Positions 55,294-64,000 are shown, counted from the stretch's first letter. The stretch is 64,000 nt of DNA from Antrihabitans auranticaus (GCF_016481275.1 NZ_JAEMNW010000002.1:1054001-1118000), one strand, 5' to 3'. Translations and numbers: made by a program. Notes: generated by a model from the letters alone, not told the origin.

Positions 55294-55842
55294 TCAATTT
55301 GGCAACTCGGGGTTCAAGTCATTGGCGTGGCGACGCAAAACTTTGCATGGATCATCCACCTTGTTCGCCGTGTACATAGAGCCCAGACGGAGCATGATGA
55401 GCTTCTCTTTGACTTCGAAGGCAATCAGACACGCGTCCCTTTTTACGTCTGGTGTACCGAAAAATTCGACTGCATTCCGTCCGGGTATTTCGACATCATG
55501 GAAGTCGGTAAGACTCGGGTTGGCTCGAACCTCTTCTATCGTGTGCTCGGCGACGGCGACAGTGAGGAAGTACCACGGTCCTTCCCAGGCGCAGAACTTC
55601 CAGCCAACGAAAGGCACACCGCCAAAGTCCTCAGTCTTCGTGTCCGGGTCGAGCCCCGTGTCGATCAGGGCCTGGTCGGAGATGTCGGTGCACGGGTTGA
55701 ACGTCCCCGCGGGGACGTCGGTGGTCTGGGCCGACGAACTAGCGACCGACGTGACGGACGCCGGCGAACCGGTCACGCCCGAACCGCACGCGGCCACCGC
55801 GACCAGCAGCGCGGCACATGCCGCTACACCCAGAATTCGCAC
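55294..55842 (-). CDS. DUF3558 lipoprotein
   Basis: 182 residues. The signal peptide ends LLVAVAAC (lipid-modified Cys19), followed by a Ser/Thr linker and the DUF3558 domain. FNPCTDISDQALIDTGLDPDTK, GWKFCAWEG and DACLIAFEVKEKLIMLRLG hold the conserved paired cysteines. GTG start at 55842. DUF3558 lipoproteins are confined to mycolic-acid and related actinobacteria; function unknown. It is first in the four-gene ESX-type run, 90 bases after the MmpL stop. Confidence 0.85.
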   Translation of the reverse strand: MRILGVAACAALLVAVAACGSGVTGSPASVTSVASSSAQTTDVPAGTFNPCTDISDQALIDTGLDPDTKTEDFGGVPFVGWKFCAWEGPWYFLTVAVAEHTIEEVRANPSLTDFHDVEIPGRNAVEFFGTPDVKRDACLIAFEVKEKLIMLRLGSMYTANKVDDPCKVLRRHANDLNPELPN

Positions 55843-55932
55843 TCAGCTCCCCCAACAGACCGACGCTCATGTACTAGGACGCCACCGATACCCAATCGGT
55901 TCCCACCTGCCCCCGCGAAAGAATATCGGAGG

Positions 55933-58053
55933 TCAGCTTCGCTGTGCGGGTTGCCTGCGGTGCGAGCGGATCGGCGACCACCAACACCATTCGCCGAGGA
56001 GCTTCATGACGGACGGGACGAGCAGCATCCTGATCAGGGTCGCGTCTAGGACCAGCGCGGCAATCATGCCTACGGCAAGGCATTTCATGAGGACGAGATC
56101 CGACAGCGCGAATGCTCCCGTCACGACGATGAGAATCGACGCTGCCGCAGTAATGACACCGCCCGTGCGCGCGATGCCGAACCTGATCGATTCGGGGGTG
56201 TCAGCACCCTTGTCGTGCGCCTCCACCATTCGCGACATGAGAAAGACCTCGTAGTCGGTCGAAAGCCCGAAGATCACCGTGACGATGACGACCAGCACCG
56301 CGAACATTATTGGGCCAGGGGTGAATCCGAGCAGATCGGCCCCGTGGCCGTCGACGAATATCCACGTCAACATGCCAAGCGTCGCGCCGAGGCTCAGCGC
56401 ACTGACCACGATCGCCTTCACTGCCAGCACCAGCGAACCGAATGCCGCGTACATCAACAGAATCGACGCAACTACGAGAATGGTGACGAGCAGGGGCAAG
56501 CGTTTGATCAGCCCCTGGATACTGTCGTATTCGAGCGCAGGAATTCCGGCTACGTACATGGTCACGCCGTCGGGTATGTCGATCTGCCGCAGCTGCGTGA
56601 CCACCGAATCGGCGTTCGTCTTGTCGACCAATCCTGCACGCAGAACGTTGATTCCGTTGGTAGCCTCTTCGTCCTGCTCGAATGCACCGGTCAGTCCCGG
56701 CACTCCATTCGCCTGATAGGCGATATCGCTGAGTTGCTGGTTGTCGGCGCCCACGATGACCAACCGCAACGGTTCGGTTCGAATCTTGGGGAACAGATCG
56801 TCGAACTCTTCCTGCGCAACACGGGCCGGATCCGTTGGCGACAAATATCTTTCGCTGAGTCCCGCGAACTTCATGTCGCTGAACGGCACGATGAGGGCCA
56901 GCAGGATCAGAATGATCGGCACCGCCACCAGCACTGGCCGACGCATTGCCCACACGGCAAGTCGAGACCAGAATCCGGCGTCGATCTGCTCGGGAGTTTT
57001 GCTGCGCGAGAACCGCTTCCAACCCCACTTATCGATGTTCTTCCCCACTATCGCCAGCAATGCGGGCAAGACGGAAATGGACAACCCCGCCGCGAGGATG
57101 ACCGACACGATCGCACCATAGGGCACAGACTTGAGCACGCCGTGCGGATAGATCAGCAGACCGCCCAGGCAAACGATGATGATCGACGCGGAGAAAACAA
57201 CCGTCCGGCCGGCACTCGCGACAGAAATCGTCACTGCTTCCTCGACGGACCGGCCCCGTGCCATCTCTTCTCGGAAACGCGTGACGATGAACAGTCCGTA
57301 GTCGATCGCCAACCCGAGACTGACCAGCGTCACAACGGCACTCGCGAAGGCGTTGACGTCGACGAAGAACGTTTCTAGCCGCATCAGGCCTTGCGACGCG
57401 ACGATCGTCATCCCGCCGATCAGCACAGGCAGGAAGGCAGCAATCACCCCGCCGAACACGAAGTACAACAGGATCGCGACCAACGGCATCGCGATCACTT
57501 CGGCCCGGCGAATGTCTCGCTGCATTCCGTCGTTCAAGGCATCGACGACAGGCTGGACGCCCGCGAGCTGCAAGTCGAGTCCTTCGATCGCCAGCTTGCC
57601 TTCGATGCCGTTGTAGTCCTCCAGCGTCTGCGACCCCTCGCTGCGCAATCCGATGCTCGCGAACGCCTGGTTGGGACCATTACCCATGAACGACGTCAGC
57701 GTCGAATCCCAGTAGCTGTCGATCTTGAGAATGCGGTCCTTCTCCTCGACGAGCAAGTTCGCGAACAGTGCGCGAGCGCGGTCGCGGATAACGGGGTCGT
57801 CGACGGTCGTTCCGGCGGGTGCTGTGTACAGCGCAATGACGTCTCCGTCGGTCTCCCTACCGAACGTCGAGTCGGCTAGCTTCGACCCGGCGACCGACTC
57901 GCTCGTTTCGTCGAACCAGCCCTCTTGACTCAGCTTCTTGGCCAGATCGAGCCCGTACAGCCCGGATATCGCAACCAGGACCAGCGACACGACGATGATC
58001 CGGTATCGCGCCCGGTAGACGAAGCTCCCCCATCCCGCGAAGATTCTTGTCAC
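55933..58053 (-). CDS. MmpL-family RND transporter
   Basis: 706 residues with two repeats of one helix, large loop and five helices (12 in all). The first helix is RIIVVSLVLVAISGLYGLDLAKKL. LGLAIDYGLFIVTRFREEM in repeat 1 and FGLSTDYEVFLMSRMVEAHDKG in repeat 2 carry the Asp-Tyr pairs of the proton relay. MmpLs export envelope lipids or siderophores; the cargo here is unknown. There is no long C-terminal domain, so it is the shorter type. GTG 58053 follows the lipoprotein stop by 11 bases. Confidence 0.92.
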   Translation of the reverse strand: MTRIFAGWGSFVYRARYRIIVVSLVLVAISGLYGLDLAKKLSQEGWFDETSESVAGSKLADSTFGRETDGDVIALYTAPAGTTVDDPVIRDRARALFANLLVEEKDRILKIDSYWDSTLTSFMGNGPNQAFASIGLRSEGSQTLEDYNGIEGKLAIEGLDLQLAGVQPVVDALNDGMQRDIRRAEVIAMPLVAILLYFVFGGVIAAFLPVLIGGMTIVASQGLMRLETFFVDVNAFASAVVTLVSLGLAIDYGLFIVTRFREEMARGRSVEEAVTISVASAGRTVVFSASIIIVCLGGLLIYPHGVLKSVPYGAIVSVILAAGLSISVLPALLAIVGKNIDKWGWKRFSRSKTPEQIDAGFWSRLAVWAMRRPVLVAVPIILILLALIVPFSDMKFAGLSERYLSPTDPARVAQEEFDDLFPKIRTEPLRLVIVGADNQQLSDIAYQANGVPGLTGAFEQDEEATNGINVLRAGLVDKTNADSVVTQLRQIDIPDGVTMYVAGIPALEYDSIQGLIKRLPLLVTILVVASILLMYAAFGSLVLAVKAIVVSALSLGATLGMLTWIFVDGHGADLLGFTPGPIMFAVLVVIVTVIFGLSTDYEVFLMSRMVEAHDKGADTPESIRFGIARTGGVITAAASILIVVTGAFALSDLVLMKCLAVGMIAALVLDATLIRMLLVPSVMKLLGEWCWWSPIRSHRRQPAQRS

Positions 58054-58064
58054 GACGTCCGGGA

Positions 58065-58550
58065 CTATCCGCAGACTTCGGTGTGATAGTTCGCCTGTCC
58101 CAGGAGGAGGGCGCAGACGTCCTCACGCGTGATTTTCCAGCGTCCGTCGATCGCTTTGAAATGCACGACAGCCGTCTTGATGTCGGTGCCGTCGCCAGTC
58201 TTGTCGAGCCTGAATGTTGCACTGATCGTGCCGTCACGGTTGTCGAGAACCGGATCGACGACCTCGAACTTCGCTCCCGGGTTCTCCTGCACCGCGTTCT
58301 GGAAATCGCCGAGGTAGGGCCGGAAGGCTTCACCGTCTTCGATCACGGCGAGGCGTTCGTCGTCGGGAACATCGCCGAGTGCAAGCCCGATCAGCATCGT
58401 GTCGAGTTGCCCGGCCGACGGCACGGGCGGATAGGTCACGGCAGTCGTCGAACGGATGTAGGTGGGGTTGTCACTGATATTGGAGGAGCAGCCAACGACC
58501 GCAAACAGCAACATTGCGGCGATCGCAACCTTTTTCGTCAAATCCGGCAC
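58065..58550 (-). CDS. Mtb12-like lipoprotein linked to MmpL
   Basis: 161 residues from GTG 58550. The signal peptide ends FAVVGC (lipid-modified Cys21). The domain includes DTMLIGLALGDVPDDERLAVIEDGEAF and ends FKAIDGRWKITREDVCALLLGQ, the same pattern as the Mtb12-like proteins at 14380 and 17023. It lies 11 bases upstream of the MmpL gene, in the same direction, so an accessory role in export at the envelope is likely but inferred. Confidence 0.72.
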   Translation of the reverse strand: MPDLTKKVAIAAMLLFAVVGCSSNISDNPTYIRSTTAVTYPPVPSAGQLDTMLIGLALGDVPDDERLAVIEDGEAFRPYLGDFQNAVQENPGAKFEVVDPVLDNRDGTISATFRLDKTGDGTDIKTAVVHFKAIDGRWKITREDVCALLLGQANYHTEVCG

Positions 58551-58564
58551 AACACCATAGTGAC

Positions 58565-58921
58565 CTAGATCGCGTCGATAACCGAACTGATGCGGCTCAG
58601 GAACGCCCTGACCGTTGCGGACTCGCTGACGACCGACCGCTCGACAGGCTCGGCGGAGGTAACGAGATCGCGGACCATCCCGACGATGCTGCGCTCGTCG
58701 CCCAGATCGATATCGGTCACAGACCCGTCTGCGAGAGCAACGATGTCTTCCTGATCAGGGACGGTGTGGTCCAAATCTTGGCGGTACACCTCTACTCGCA
58801 ACGTCCGCCGCACAACGCGGAAAGCGTACGGCCGACCGTCCGCATCTCGGCCGAATCCATGGGCAAAAGGACCGACAGTGATGTCCTCGACCGTGAACGC
58901 GTGCGTGTCATTGGTATCCAA
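58565..58921 (-). CDS. Conserved hypothetical protein
   Basis: 118 residues, soluble and acidic, with no signal or membrane segment. It contains FRVVRRTLRVEVYRQDLDHTVPDQEDIVALADGSVTDIDLGDERSIVGMVRDLV. I do not recognise a family. It opens the minus-strand run toward the Mtb12-like lipoprotein (14 bases) and MmpL and shares 167 bases of divergent upstream region with the lppL-like gene. Confidence 0.6.
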   Translation of the reverse strand: MDTNDTHAFTVEDITVGPFAHGFGRDADGRPYAFRVVRRTLRVEVYRQDLDHTVPDQEDIVALADGSVTDIDLGDERSIVGMVRDLVTSAEPVERSVVSESATVRAFLSRISSVIDAI

Positions 58922-59088
58922 GCGGACTCCTCGACCGTTTTACCCAACCTGAGTCATCGATCGTCGACCACGTTAACCCCAAAACGGGGCGATTGTTACT
59001 GGTTCCCACGAACACCCATGCACGCAGTCCAACCCCCGACATGGTCAGATATCGGTACACACAATCCGCGAATCACTAGGAGGTACGG

Positions 59089-60102
59089 GTGCCTTTCCCC
59101 GTTTCGCGTGGATTCGCCGCCACTGCGGGCGCTGCGTTGTTGCTGCTCACAGGGTGTTCCTCCGACTCGGACAGCAACGATCTGGCGACCATCGAGCCGG
59201 CTGTCGCGGCGCAGTCGCCGGCACCTCGAGTCGCGCCCGCGGGAGACGTTGCACCCCTGCCAAGCCCTGTAACCGGGGTCACTTTCGACGCGGAAAGCGG
59301 CCTACTAGCCACGCTGTTGACGGACAACATCGTGCTCCTGATCAATCCGCGCGACGCCCAGGCGACCCCGAAAACGGTCGCGCTGGCGGCACGCGCCAAC
59401 GAGATCGGCCCCGGCAAGCCCGGCGAAGTTCTCGTCGCGGGCGACCGCACGGTTTCACGTATCGATCTGAAGACTGCAGCGCGCACCGATCTTGCGGTGG
59501 ACGGCGATGCCCTCAGCGCCGCGCAACTCGCCGACGGCCGGGTTGCCGCCGGACGTGCCGATGGCCGCACCGAAGTCTTCGACGGGAACGGTTCGACCGA
59601 GACGATCGATGGCCTCGCGTCGGTCGACGGTCTGGCGACCGTCCACGATTCGCTCGCCGCCGTCGATCGCCGGCAGACGTCTCTGACCCTCTACGACGTC
59701 GATGCCGGCGATATCGATCTCGCGTTGCGAGCCGGCGAGGGCGCTACCAACCTGGTTGCCGACCATTTCGGTCGTATTCTGGTCACCGACACGACTGGCG
59801 GCGAGCTGCTGGTCTACACATCGGATCCGCTACTGCTCCGCCAGCGCTACCCAGTAGGCTCATCGCCCTACGCTATTGCGTACGACGACAAGGCCGAGCT
59901 GGTGTGGGTGACGTTGACGTCGACCAACGAAGTCGTTGGATACGACCTCTCATCGGGTATCCCAGTCGAAGTGAAGCGATTTCCGACGGTGAGACAGCCC
60001 AACTCGCTAGCCGTCGACAGCGCAGGTGGTCGGTTGTTCGTCGGCTCGGCCACGGGTGACGGAGTTCAGACGATCGGATTGCAGGGATTCGGAGGTCGGT
60101 AG
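59089..60102 (+). CDS. lppL: LppL-like lipoprotein, beta-propeller
   Basis: 337 residues from GTG 59089, with a strong AGGAGGT seven bases upstream. The signal peptide ends LLLLTGC (lipid-modified Cys23). The body is built from repeated short beta segments with YncE/SMP-30-like character (PVTGVTFDAESGLLATLL, LVADHFGRILVTDTTGGELLVY, PNSLAVDSAGGRLFVGSATGDGV), about six blades. Position before DUF5703 and pyrD equals M. tuberculosis lppL (Rv2138). Role unknown. The next gene starts on the base after its stop. Confidence 0.82.
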   Translation: MPFPVSRGFAATAGAALLLLTGCSSDSDSNDLATIEPAVAAQSPAPRVAPAGDVAPLPSPVTGVTFDAESGLLATLLTDNIVLLINPRDAQATPKTVALAARANEIGPGKPGEVLVAGDRTVSRIDLKTAARTDLAVDGDALSAAQLADGRVAAGRADGRTEVFDGNGSTETIDGLASVDGLATVHDSLAAVDRRQTSLTLYDVDAGDIDLALRAGEGATNLVADHFGRILVTDTTGGELLVYTSDPLLLRQRYPVGSSPYAIAYDDKAELVWVTLTSTNEVVGYDLSSGIPVEVKRFPTVRQPNSLAVDSAGGRLFVGSATGDGVQTIGLQGFGGR

Positions 60103-60351
60103 GTGCAGAAGCGCAGCAGCAGGCTGTCTCCGAACTGGGATCTGACGCCGGAGGAGAGAGATGACTACGAGTACGTGCCGCTGCGCTTGCCACCGGACGT
60201 CAGCCGAGTGAGCGCTTCGATGCGAATTGCGATTCAAGCCGAGTTCGGCGGTTGGGAGTTGTCCCGGGTGCGTTTGTACAACGACGGCAGTCGCAGGGTG
60301 CTGCTGAAACGCCGCAAGACCGAACGTCCGATCCCCGAACCGGGGATCTGA
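60103..60351 (+). CDS. DUF5703-family small protein
   Basis: 82 residues, GTG start directly after the lppL stop codon (no spacer). The core [49 protein letters not shown] is the conserved pattern of this short actinobacterial family, in the Rv2137c position. Cytosolic, basic C-terminus. Function unknown. Confidence 0.8.
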   Translation: MQKRSSRLSPNWDLTPEERDDYEYVPLRLPPDVSRVSASMRIAIQAEFGGWELSRVRLYNDGSRRVLLKRRKTERPIPEPGI

Positions 60352-60358
60352 GCCGCGC

Positions 60359-61432
60359 ATGTACGGACTCCTTCTGCGGTTGATGTTCCTCGTTCCACCC
60401 GAACGCATCCACCACCTCGTCTTTGCGCTCATGCGACTCAGCGCTCGTATCCCACCACTGCGCGCCCTCCTGACAAAGCTGCTCGTTGTCGACGATCCGG
60501 TGCTCCACACCCACGCATTCGGCGTGGACTTCCCTGCCCCACTCGGACTGGCCGCCGGATTCGACAAAGACGCCGCGGGCGTCGACGCCTGGGGCCCGCT
60601 CGGCTTCGGATATGCCGAGGTCGGGACCGTCACCGCACGCGCGCAGCCGGGTAACCCCTCACCGCGGCTGTTTCGGCTACCCGACGACCGCGCCCTGATC
60701 AACCGCATGGGGTTCAACAACCATGGCGCAGGCAACGCGGCCAACAATTTGCGTCGCCGTCGTGCCGGCATTCCGGTCGGAGCCAATATCGGCAAGACGA
60801 AGGTTGTCGCAGCAGAAGACGCTCCCCGCGACTACACCGAGAGCGCACGTCTGCTCGGCCCGCTCGCTGACTTCGTCGTCGTCAACGTCAGCTCGCCGAA
60901 CACGCCCGGCCTGCGCGATCTACAGGCGGTCGAATCACTGCGACCGCTGCTGCAGGCCGTTCAGAACGCCGTTGCGGTGCCGGTGCTGGTGAAGATCGCA
61001 CCGGACCTGTCCAACGAGGACGTCGATGCGGTCGCCGACCTCGCCGTCGAACTCGGGCTGGCCGGAATCGTTGCAACCAACACCACGATCAGTCGAGCCG
61101 GCCTGCGAACCGGCAAGGATCTGATCGACGAAATGGGTGCGGGCGGCCTGTCGGGAGCGCCCGTCGCCGACCGGTCCCTAGAGGTCCTGCGACGTCTGCA
61201 CGCTCGCGTCGGCGGTCAGCTGACGCTGATCTCCGTCGGCGGAATCGAGACGGTGGACCAGGCGTGGGAGCGCGTCCTCGCGGGTGCGGCGCTGCTGCAG
61301 GGGTACACGGGGTTCATCTACGGCGGACCGTTCTGGACCAGAAAGATCCACCGCGGGCTGGCTCGCAAACTCCGCGACGGCGGCTACAACAACATTGCCG
61401 AAGCCGTCGGCGCGGAGTCCGTGAACCGCTGA
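60359..61432 (+). CDS. pyrD: Dihydroorotate dehydrogenase (quinone), class 2
   Basis: Membrane-associated fourth step of pyrimidine synthesis. 357 residues. The N-terminal hydrophobic helices ([25 protein letters not shown]) mark class 2. FMN/orotate site: [46 protein letters not shown] (with the catalytic Ser of class 2), VKIAPDL and [36 protein letters not shown] 60359 is 7 bases after the previous stop, so lppL-DUF5703-pyrD is one unit. Confidence 0.96.
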   Translation: MYGLLLRLMFLVPPERIHHLVFALMRLSARIPPLRALLTKLLVVDDPVLHTHAFGVDFPAPLGLAAGFDKDAAGVDAWGPLGFGYAEVGTVTARAQPGNPSPRLFRLPDDRALINRMGFNNHGAGNAANNLRRRRAGIPVGANIGKTKVVAAEDAPRDYTESARLLGPLADFVVVNVSSPNTPGLRDLQAVESLRPLLQAVQNAVAVPVLVKIAPDLSNEDVDAVADLAVELGLAGIVATNTTISRAGLRTGKDLIDEMGAGGLSGAPVADRSLEVLRRLHARVGGQLTLISVGGIETVDQAWERVLAGAALLQGYTGFIYGGPFWTRKIHRGLARKLRDGGYNNIAEAVGAESVNR

Positions 61433-61435
61433 CCG

Positions 61436-61966
61436 CTACTTCTGTTCGTGCGTTCCAACGATGTAGGCGCGCGCAATTGCATGCATGAAGAGGTTGAAGC
61501 CGACGACGGCACCCTTCGCGTCGGCCTCGAGGTCGAGAGTGTCGACGTCGAGTGCGTGTACGGCGACGAAGTAGCGGTGAGGGCCGTGTCCGGCAGGCGG
61601 GTAGGCGCCGACGTACTGGGTGTGCGAGTGGTCGCCTTCCACCGTGAGCGCCGTACTGGGCAGGCCCGTGCCGCCGGCATCGCCCGCGCCCGACACGAGC
61701 GTCGTTGTCGAAGCGGGAATGTTGACGACGATCCAGTGCCAGAATCCCGAGGCGGTCGGCGCGTCGGGATCGTAGACCGTGACGGCGAAACTCTTTGTCT
61801 CCTCCGGGAATCCGGACCACGACAGCTGCGGCGAGATGTCGTGACCACCCGCACCCATGATGCCGCTGACCTGCTCGAGCTTGAGCGGCTCGCCGTCGGT
61901 GATGTCCTCTGACGTGAGGTCGAAGGTCGGGAGCTTCGGGAGTGCGTCGTACGGGTTGTACGCCAT
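61436..61966 (-). CDS. YbhB/YbcL (PEBP) family protein
   Basis: 176-residue phosphatidylethanolamine-binding-like protein, in the position of M. tuberculosis TB18.6 (Rv2140c). The start is ATG 61966 ([25 protein letters not shown]) behind GAAAGGA; the upstream frame to 62284 is a shadow. PEBP motifs: [51 protein letters not shown]. Ligand unknown. It ends 3 bases from the convergent pyrD stop and starts 20 bases after the M20 peptidase. Confidence 0.92.
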   Translation of the reverse strand: MAYNPYDALPKLPTFDLTSEDITDGEPLKLEQVSGIMGAGGHDISPQLSWSGFPEETKSFAVTVYDPDAPTASGFWHWIVVNIPASTTTLVSGAGDAGGTGLPSTALTVEGDHSHTQYVGAYPPAGHGPHRYFVAVHALDVDTLDLEADAKGAVVGFNLFMHAIARAYIVGTHEQK

Positions 61967-61986
61967 GAGCGTCCTTTCAGAGTGGA

Positions 61987-63348
61987 TCAGCTGTGCAGAA
62001 GAAAGTGTTCGAGAACTTTGGTGCCGAACTCCAACGCAGAAACGGGTACCCGCTCGTCGACGCCATGGAACAAGGATGCAAAGTCGAGTTCTGGCGGCAA
62101 CTGCAGCGGCGCGAACCCGAAACAGCGAATACCCAAGCGGGCGAATGCTTTTGCGTCGGTACCGCCAGACAACATATACGGGACGGGTCGCCCGTCCGGG
62201 TCGTACGCGAGGATCGCTTCGTTCATCGCGTCGACGAGATGACCGTCGAACGTCGTCTCGTAAGGTTCGAGTTTGGTGATCCATTCGCGCTCGACGTTCG
62301 GACCGATCAATTCGTCGACTTCGCGCTCGAAAGCCTCCTGTCGACCAGGGACGACCCGGCAGTCGACGACGGCCTCGGCAGTCTGTGGGATGACGTTCGC
62401 TTTGTAGCCCGCTTTGAGCATCGTCGGGTTCGCAGTGTCGCGCAGGGTCGCGCCGAGGATGCGCGAGATGCTGCCCAATTTCGCCAAGGTGCCGTCCAGG
62501 TCGGGCGATTTCGGGTCGAAGTCCAGTCCGGTCTCCTCCCCCACGGCCGTCAAGAACTCGGCGACGGAGTCCGAGATCACAAGCGGAAAGGTATGACGGC
62601 CAAGGCGCGCGACTGCCTCAGCGACATTCGTAACGGCGTTGTCCTCGTGGAGGAACGATCCGTGGCCCGCTTTCGCTTTGGCGGTCAGGCGCATCCACGC
62701 CAAGCTCTTTTCGGCCGTCTCGACCAAATACAGGCGCCGTTCCCCGCCCTCTCGGGTTGGCACCGTCAACGAGAACCCGCCGACCTCCCCGACTGCTTCG
62801 GTGACACCCTCGAACAGGTCGGGCCGGTTGTCGACGAGCCAGTGCGATCCGTACTTGCCGCCCGCCTCTTCGTCGGCGAGAAACGCGAACACGAGTTCCC
62901 GAGGCGGAACGGTCCCGTCCACCTTGAACTGCCGGGCGAGCGCGAGCGCCATCCCGACCATGTCTTTCATGTCGATGGCACCGCGTCCCCATACATAACC
63001 GTCCTCGATCGCGCCCGAGAACGGATGGACGCTCCAGTCCGCCGGCTCGGCCGGCACGACATCGAGGTGCCCGTGCACGAGCAGAGCGCCACGATCGGTC
63101 GAACTACCAGGGAGGCGTGCAAACACGTTTCCCCTACCGGGAGCACCGGATTCGATGTACTCGGTTTCGTATCCAACCTCCTCGAGCAGGCCTGCAACCC
63201 ACTCGGCGCATTCGCGTTCGCCCTTGGTCGTTTCGAGTTCGCCCGTGTTCGACGTATCGAATCGAATCAGGCGACTGACGAGATCTACGACCTCGTTCAC
63301 CGCGCGTCCGCTGGATCCCTGCGCTTGCTCGTCCGAGTTGGTCGCCAC
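61987..63348 (-). CDS. M20/M25/M40-family metallopeptidase
   Basis: 453 residues, two-zinc aminoacylase/carboxypeptidase type; in the Rv2141c position. Metal and catalytic motifs: [12 protein letters not shown] (His ligand, Asp), [13 protein letters not shown] (bridging Asp), [16 protein letters not shown] (catalytic Glu-Glu), and C-terminal [10 protein letters not shown] and LFHGVDERV (His ligand). A dimerisation lid of about 110 residues lies between. Substrate unknown: an N-acyl amino acid or dipeptide. Confidence 0.92.
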   Translation of the reverse strand: MATNSDEQAQGSSGRAVNEVVDLVSRLIRFDTSNTGELETTKGERECAEWVAGLLEEVGYETEYIESGAPGRGNVFARLPGSSTDRGALLVHGHLDVVPAEPADWSVHPFSGAIEDGYVWGRGAIDMKDMVGMALALARQFKVDGTVPPRELVFAFLADEEAGGKYGSHWLVDNRPDLFEGVTEAVGEVGGFSLTVPTREGGERRLYLVETAEKSLAWMRLTAKAKAGHGSFLHEDNAVTNVAEAVARLGRHTFPLVISDSVAEFLTAVGEETGLDFDPKSPDLDGTLAKLGSISRILGATLRDTANPTMLKAGYKANVIPQTAEAVVDCRVVPGRQEAFEREVDELIGPNVEREWITKLEPYETTFDGHLVDAMNEAILAYDPDGRPVPYMLSGGTDAKAFARLGIRCFGFAPLQLPPELDFASLFHGVDERVPVSALEFGTKVLEHFLLHS

Positions 63349-63400
63349 CGGTCTTTCCTACCACCACCCAGCGACAGATGTGCTGATCACGGGGCGGATT

Positions 63401-63428
63401 TTGGCTGCGCGACCAAATCGGATAACCT
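63401..63428 (+). promoter_or_regulatory. Candidate promoter of tRNA-Leu
   Basis: TTGGCT (63401-63406) and TAACCT (63423-63428) are 16 bases apart and resemble sigma-A -35 and -10 hexamers, about 60 bases before the mature tRNA 5' end. No other gene on plus needs this promoter. Confidence 0.45.
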
Positions 63429-63489
63429 TGCTCAGCGCGCACGAAGTGAGCGCAAGAAGTTGCGAAGCGCACGGTGCAGAGCAACGGAA

Positions 63490-63575
63490 GTCCGAGTGGC
63501 GGAATGGCAGACGCGCTAGCTTGAGGTGCTAGTGCCCTATTAACGGGCGTGGGGGTTCAAGTCCCCCCTCGGACA
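63490..63575 (+). tRNA. tRNA-Leu (anticodon GAG)
   Basis: 86-base cloverleaf. The acceptor stem GTCCGAG pairs with CTCGGAC, discriminator A at 63575. The anticodon arm CTAGC-TTGAGGT-GCTAG has anticodon GAG at 63523-63525. The long variable arm (GCCC...GGGC) marks class II Leu, and the T-arm GGGGGTTCAAGTCCCCC is perfect. CCA is not encoded. Its 3' end is shared with the end of the recombinase gene on the opposite strand. Confidence 0.96.
63557..63575. other. Likely attachment-site core in tRNA 3' end
   Basis: The last 19 bases of the tRNA (from the T-loop to the discriminator) are also the last coding bases and stop codon of the recombinase gene. Such a shared segment is expected where an integrating element restores the tRNA. 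The exact crossover and the second copy lie beyond the window. Confidence 0.55.
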
Positions 63576-64000
63576 CGCACGCTAGTTACACGCGGTTCGG
63601 CTTTGACACGCACTGCGTGATCGAAGTGGAAATATCGCATCTGGAGGCGTAACGCCTTGTAGAGCGCGGCCTGGTCCTCCGGATCTCCATCTCGAAGCAC
63701 TTCGGCGATATCCCCAAGCGAGTCGATCAACCTGTCGACGTCCGATGCTGTCAGTCTTGGACCCTTGGCAATGCCTTTCAACTCCGCAAGGGCAGCGGCA
63801 CGGTCCGCTTGTGCAGCATTCATTGCCTCCGCGAGCGCCACGGGGTCAACTCCAGCTTCGATCGCCTTGCTATGCCGACGCAGTCGAGACTCGGCATCCG
63901 AAAGCCGTTGACGCACAAGTTCTCCCCTGAGTTCATCGGCCGACGCGTGTTGAGCTCCGAGCAGCGCTGCAACAGTGCTCTCACGATTTTGATCGTCGAA
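63557..64000 (-). CDS. Serine recombinase/integrase, C-terminal part (5' end outside window)
   Basis: The frame is open from the right edge to a TGA at 63557-63559 (147 codons seen, no start). The sequence is the C-terminal coiled-coil tail of large actinobacterial serine recombinases: RLSDAESRLRRHSKAIEAGVDP, ALAEAMNAAQADRAAALAELKG, LIDSLGDIAEVLRDGDPEDQAALYKALRL, ending VRVRGGT. The resolvase catalytic domain and zinc ribbon would lie beyond 64000. Its last codons and stop are the complement of the tRNA-Leu T-arm and acceptor stem. It marks one end of an integrated element extending to the right. Confidence 0.82.
   Translation of the reverse strand, partial: FDDQNRESTVAALLGAQHASADELRGELVRQRLSDAESRLRRHSKAIEAGVDPVALAEAMNAAQADRAAALAELKGIAKGPRLTASDVDRLIDSLGDIAEVLRDGDPEDQAALYKALRLQMRYFHFDHAVRVKAEPRVTSVRVRGGT

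Overview
The window is high-G+C actinobacterial DNA from the mycolic-acid group (Mycobacteriales). The best fit is a Rhodococcus/Nocardia-like organism; the genus cannot be fixed from this sequence alone. The evidence is a complete Pup-proteasome system, mycothiol synthesis (mshC), an EspG/PPE-like type VII secretion cassette, an MmpL transporter, DUF3558 and Mtb12-like lipoproteins, a 13E12-type HNH gene, and gene order matching the M. tuberculosis Rv2093c-Rv2141c backbone as I remember it.

Layout. 1-5.6 kb (minus): pafA-pafB-pafC-panE-tatA-tatC, with tatC cut by the left edge. 5.7-10.7 kb: a PAP2/diacylglycerol-kinase fusion on plus, then dop-pup-prcB-prcA on minus. 10.8-14.9 kb: a DUF418 membrane protein, an F420-type reductase, a NUDIX hydrolase, a molybdopterin oxidoreductase with its cytochrome b, and an Mtb12-like lipoprotein. 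14.9-21.2 kb: mpa (proteasomal ATPase), a second Mtb12-like protein, a peroxiredoxin, trmI, a RecB-like Fe-S nuclease, hisG and hisE. 21.2-24.0 kb: a lipoprotein, a HAD phosphatase and a Ser/Thr kinase. 24.4-27.2 kb: an exported protein, an HNH/13E12 gene with a LexA-like box, and a wrecked IS481 element. 27.2-34.4 kb: metH, a SRPBCC protein, a PAC2 protein and a PepSY membrane pair. 34.5-37.4 kb: nirBD (assimilatory nitrite reductase). 37.4-44.3 kb: jetA-jetB-jetC, a type II Wadjet (SMC-like) defence operon with no jetD beside it. 44.4-48.7 kb: mshC, SCO1664-like, DUF3090, histidine phosphatase and uppP. 48.8-52.7 kb: an aldo/keto reductase and hmuTUV (heme uptake). 52.8-58.9 kb: an ESX effector-type cassette (EspG, PPE-like, small helical protein, DUF3558 lipoprotein), then MmpL, an Mtb12-like lipoprotein and a hypothetical protein. 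59.1-63.3 kb: lppL-like, DUF5703, pyrD, a PEBP protein and an M20 peptidase. 63.5-64 kb: tRNA-Leu(GAG), with the 3' end of a serine recombinase running into it from the right edge. That recombinase marks the border of an integrated element lying outside the window.

How the parts work together. Pup (ending GGQ) is deamidated by Dop and ligated to substrates by PafA. Mpa unfolds the substrates and feeds them to the PrcA/PrcB 20S core, and PafB/PafC form the linked DNA-damage regulator. The conserved backbone is interrupted by accessory blocks: nirBD+jetABC between the PAC2 gene and mshC; hmuTUV and the ESX/MmpL block between uppP and lppL; the 13E12 gene and IS remnant next to metH; and the tRNA-integrated element at the right edge. 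The most interesting signals are the jetD-less Wadjet operon, the recombinase whose last codons and stop are borrowed from a tRNA, and the SOS-type box over the start of the HNH gene.
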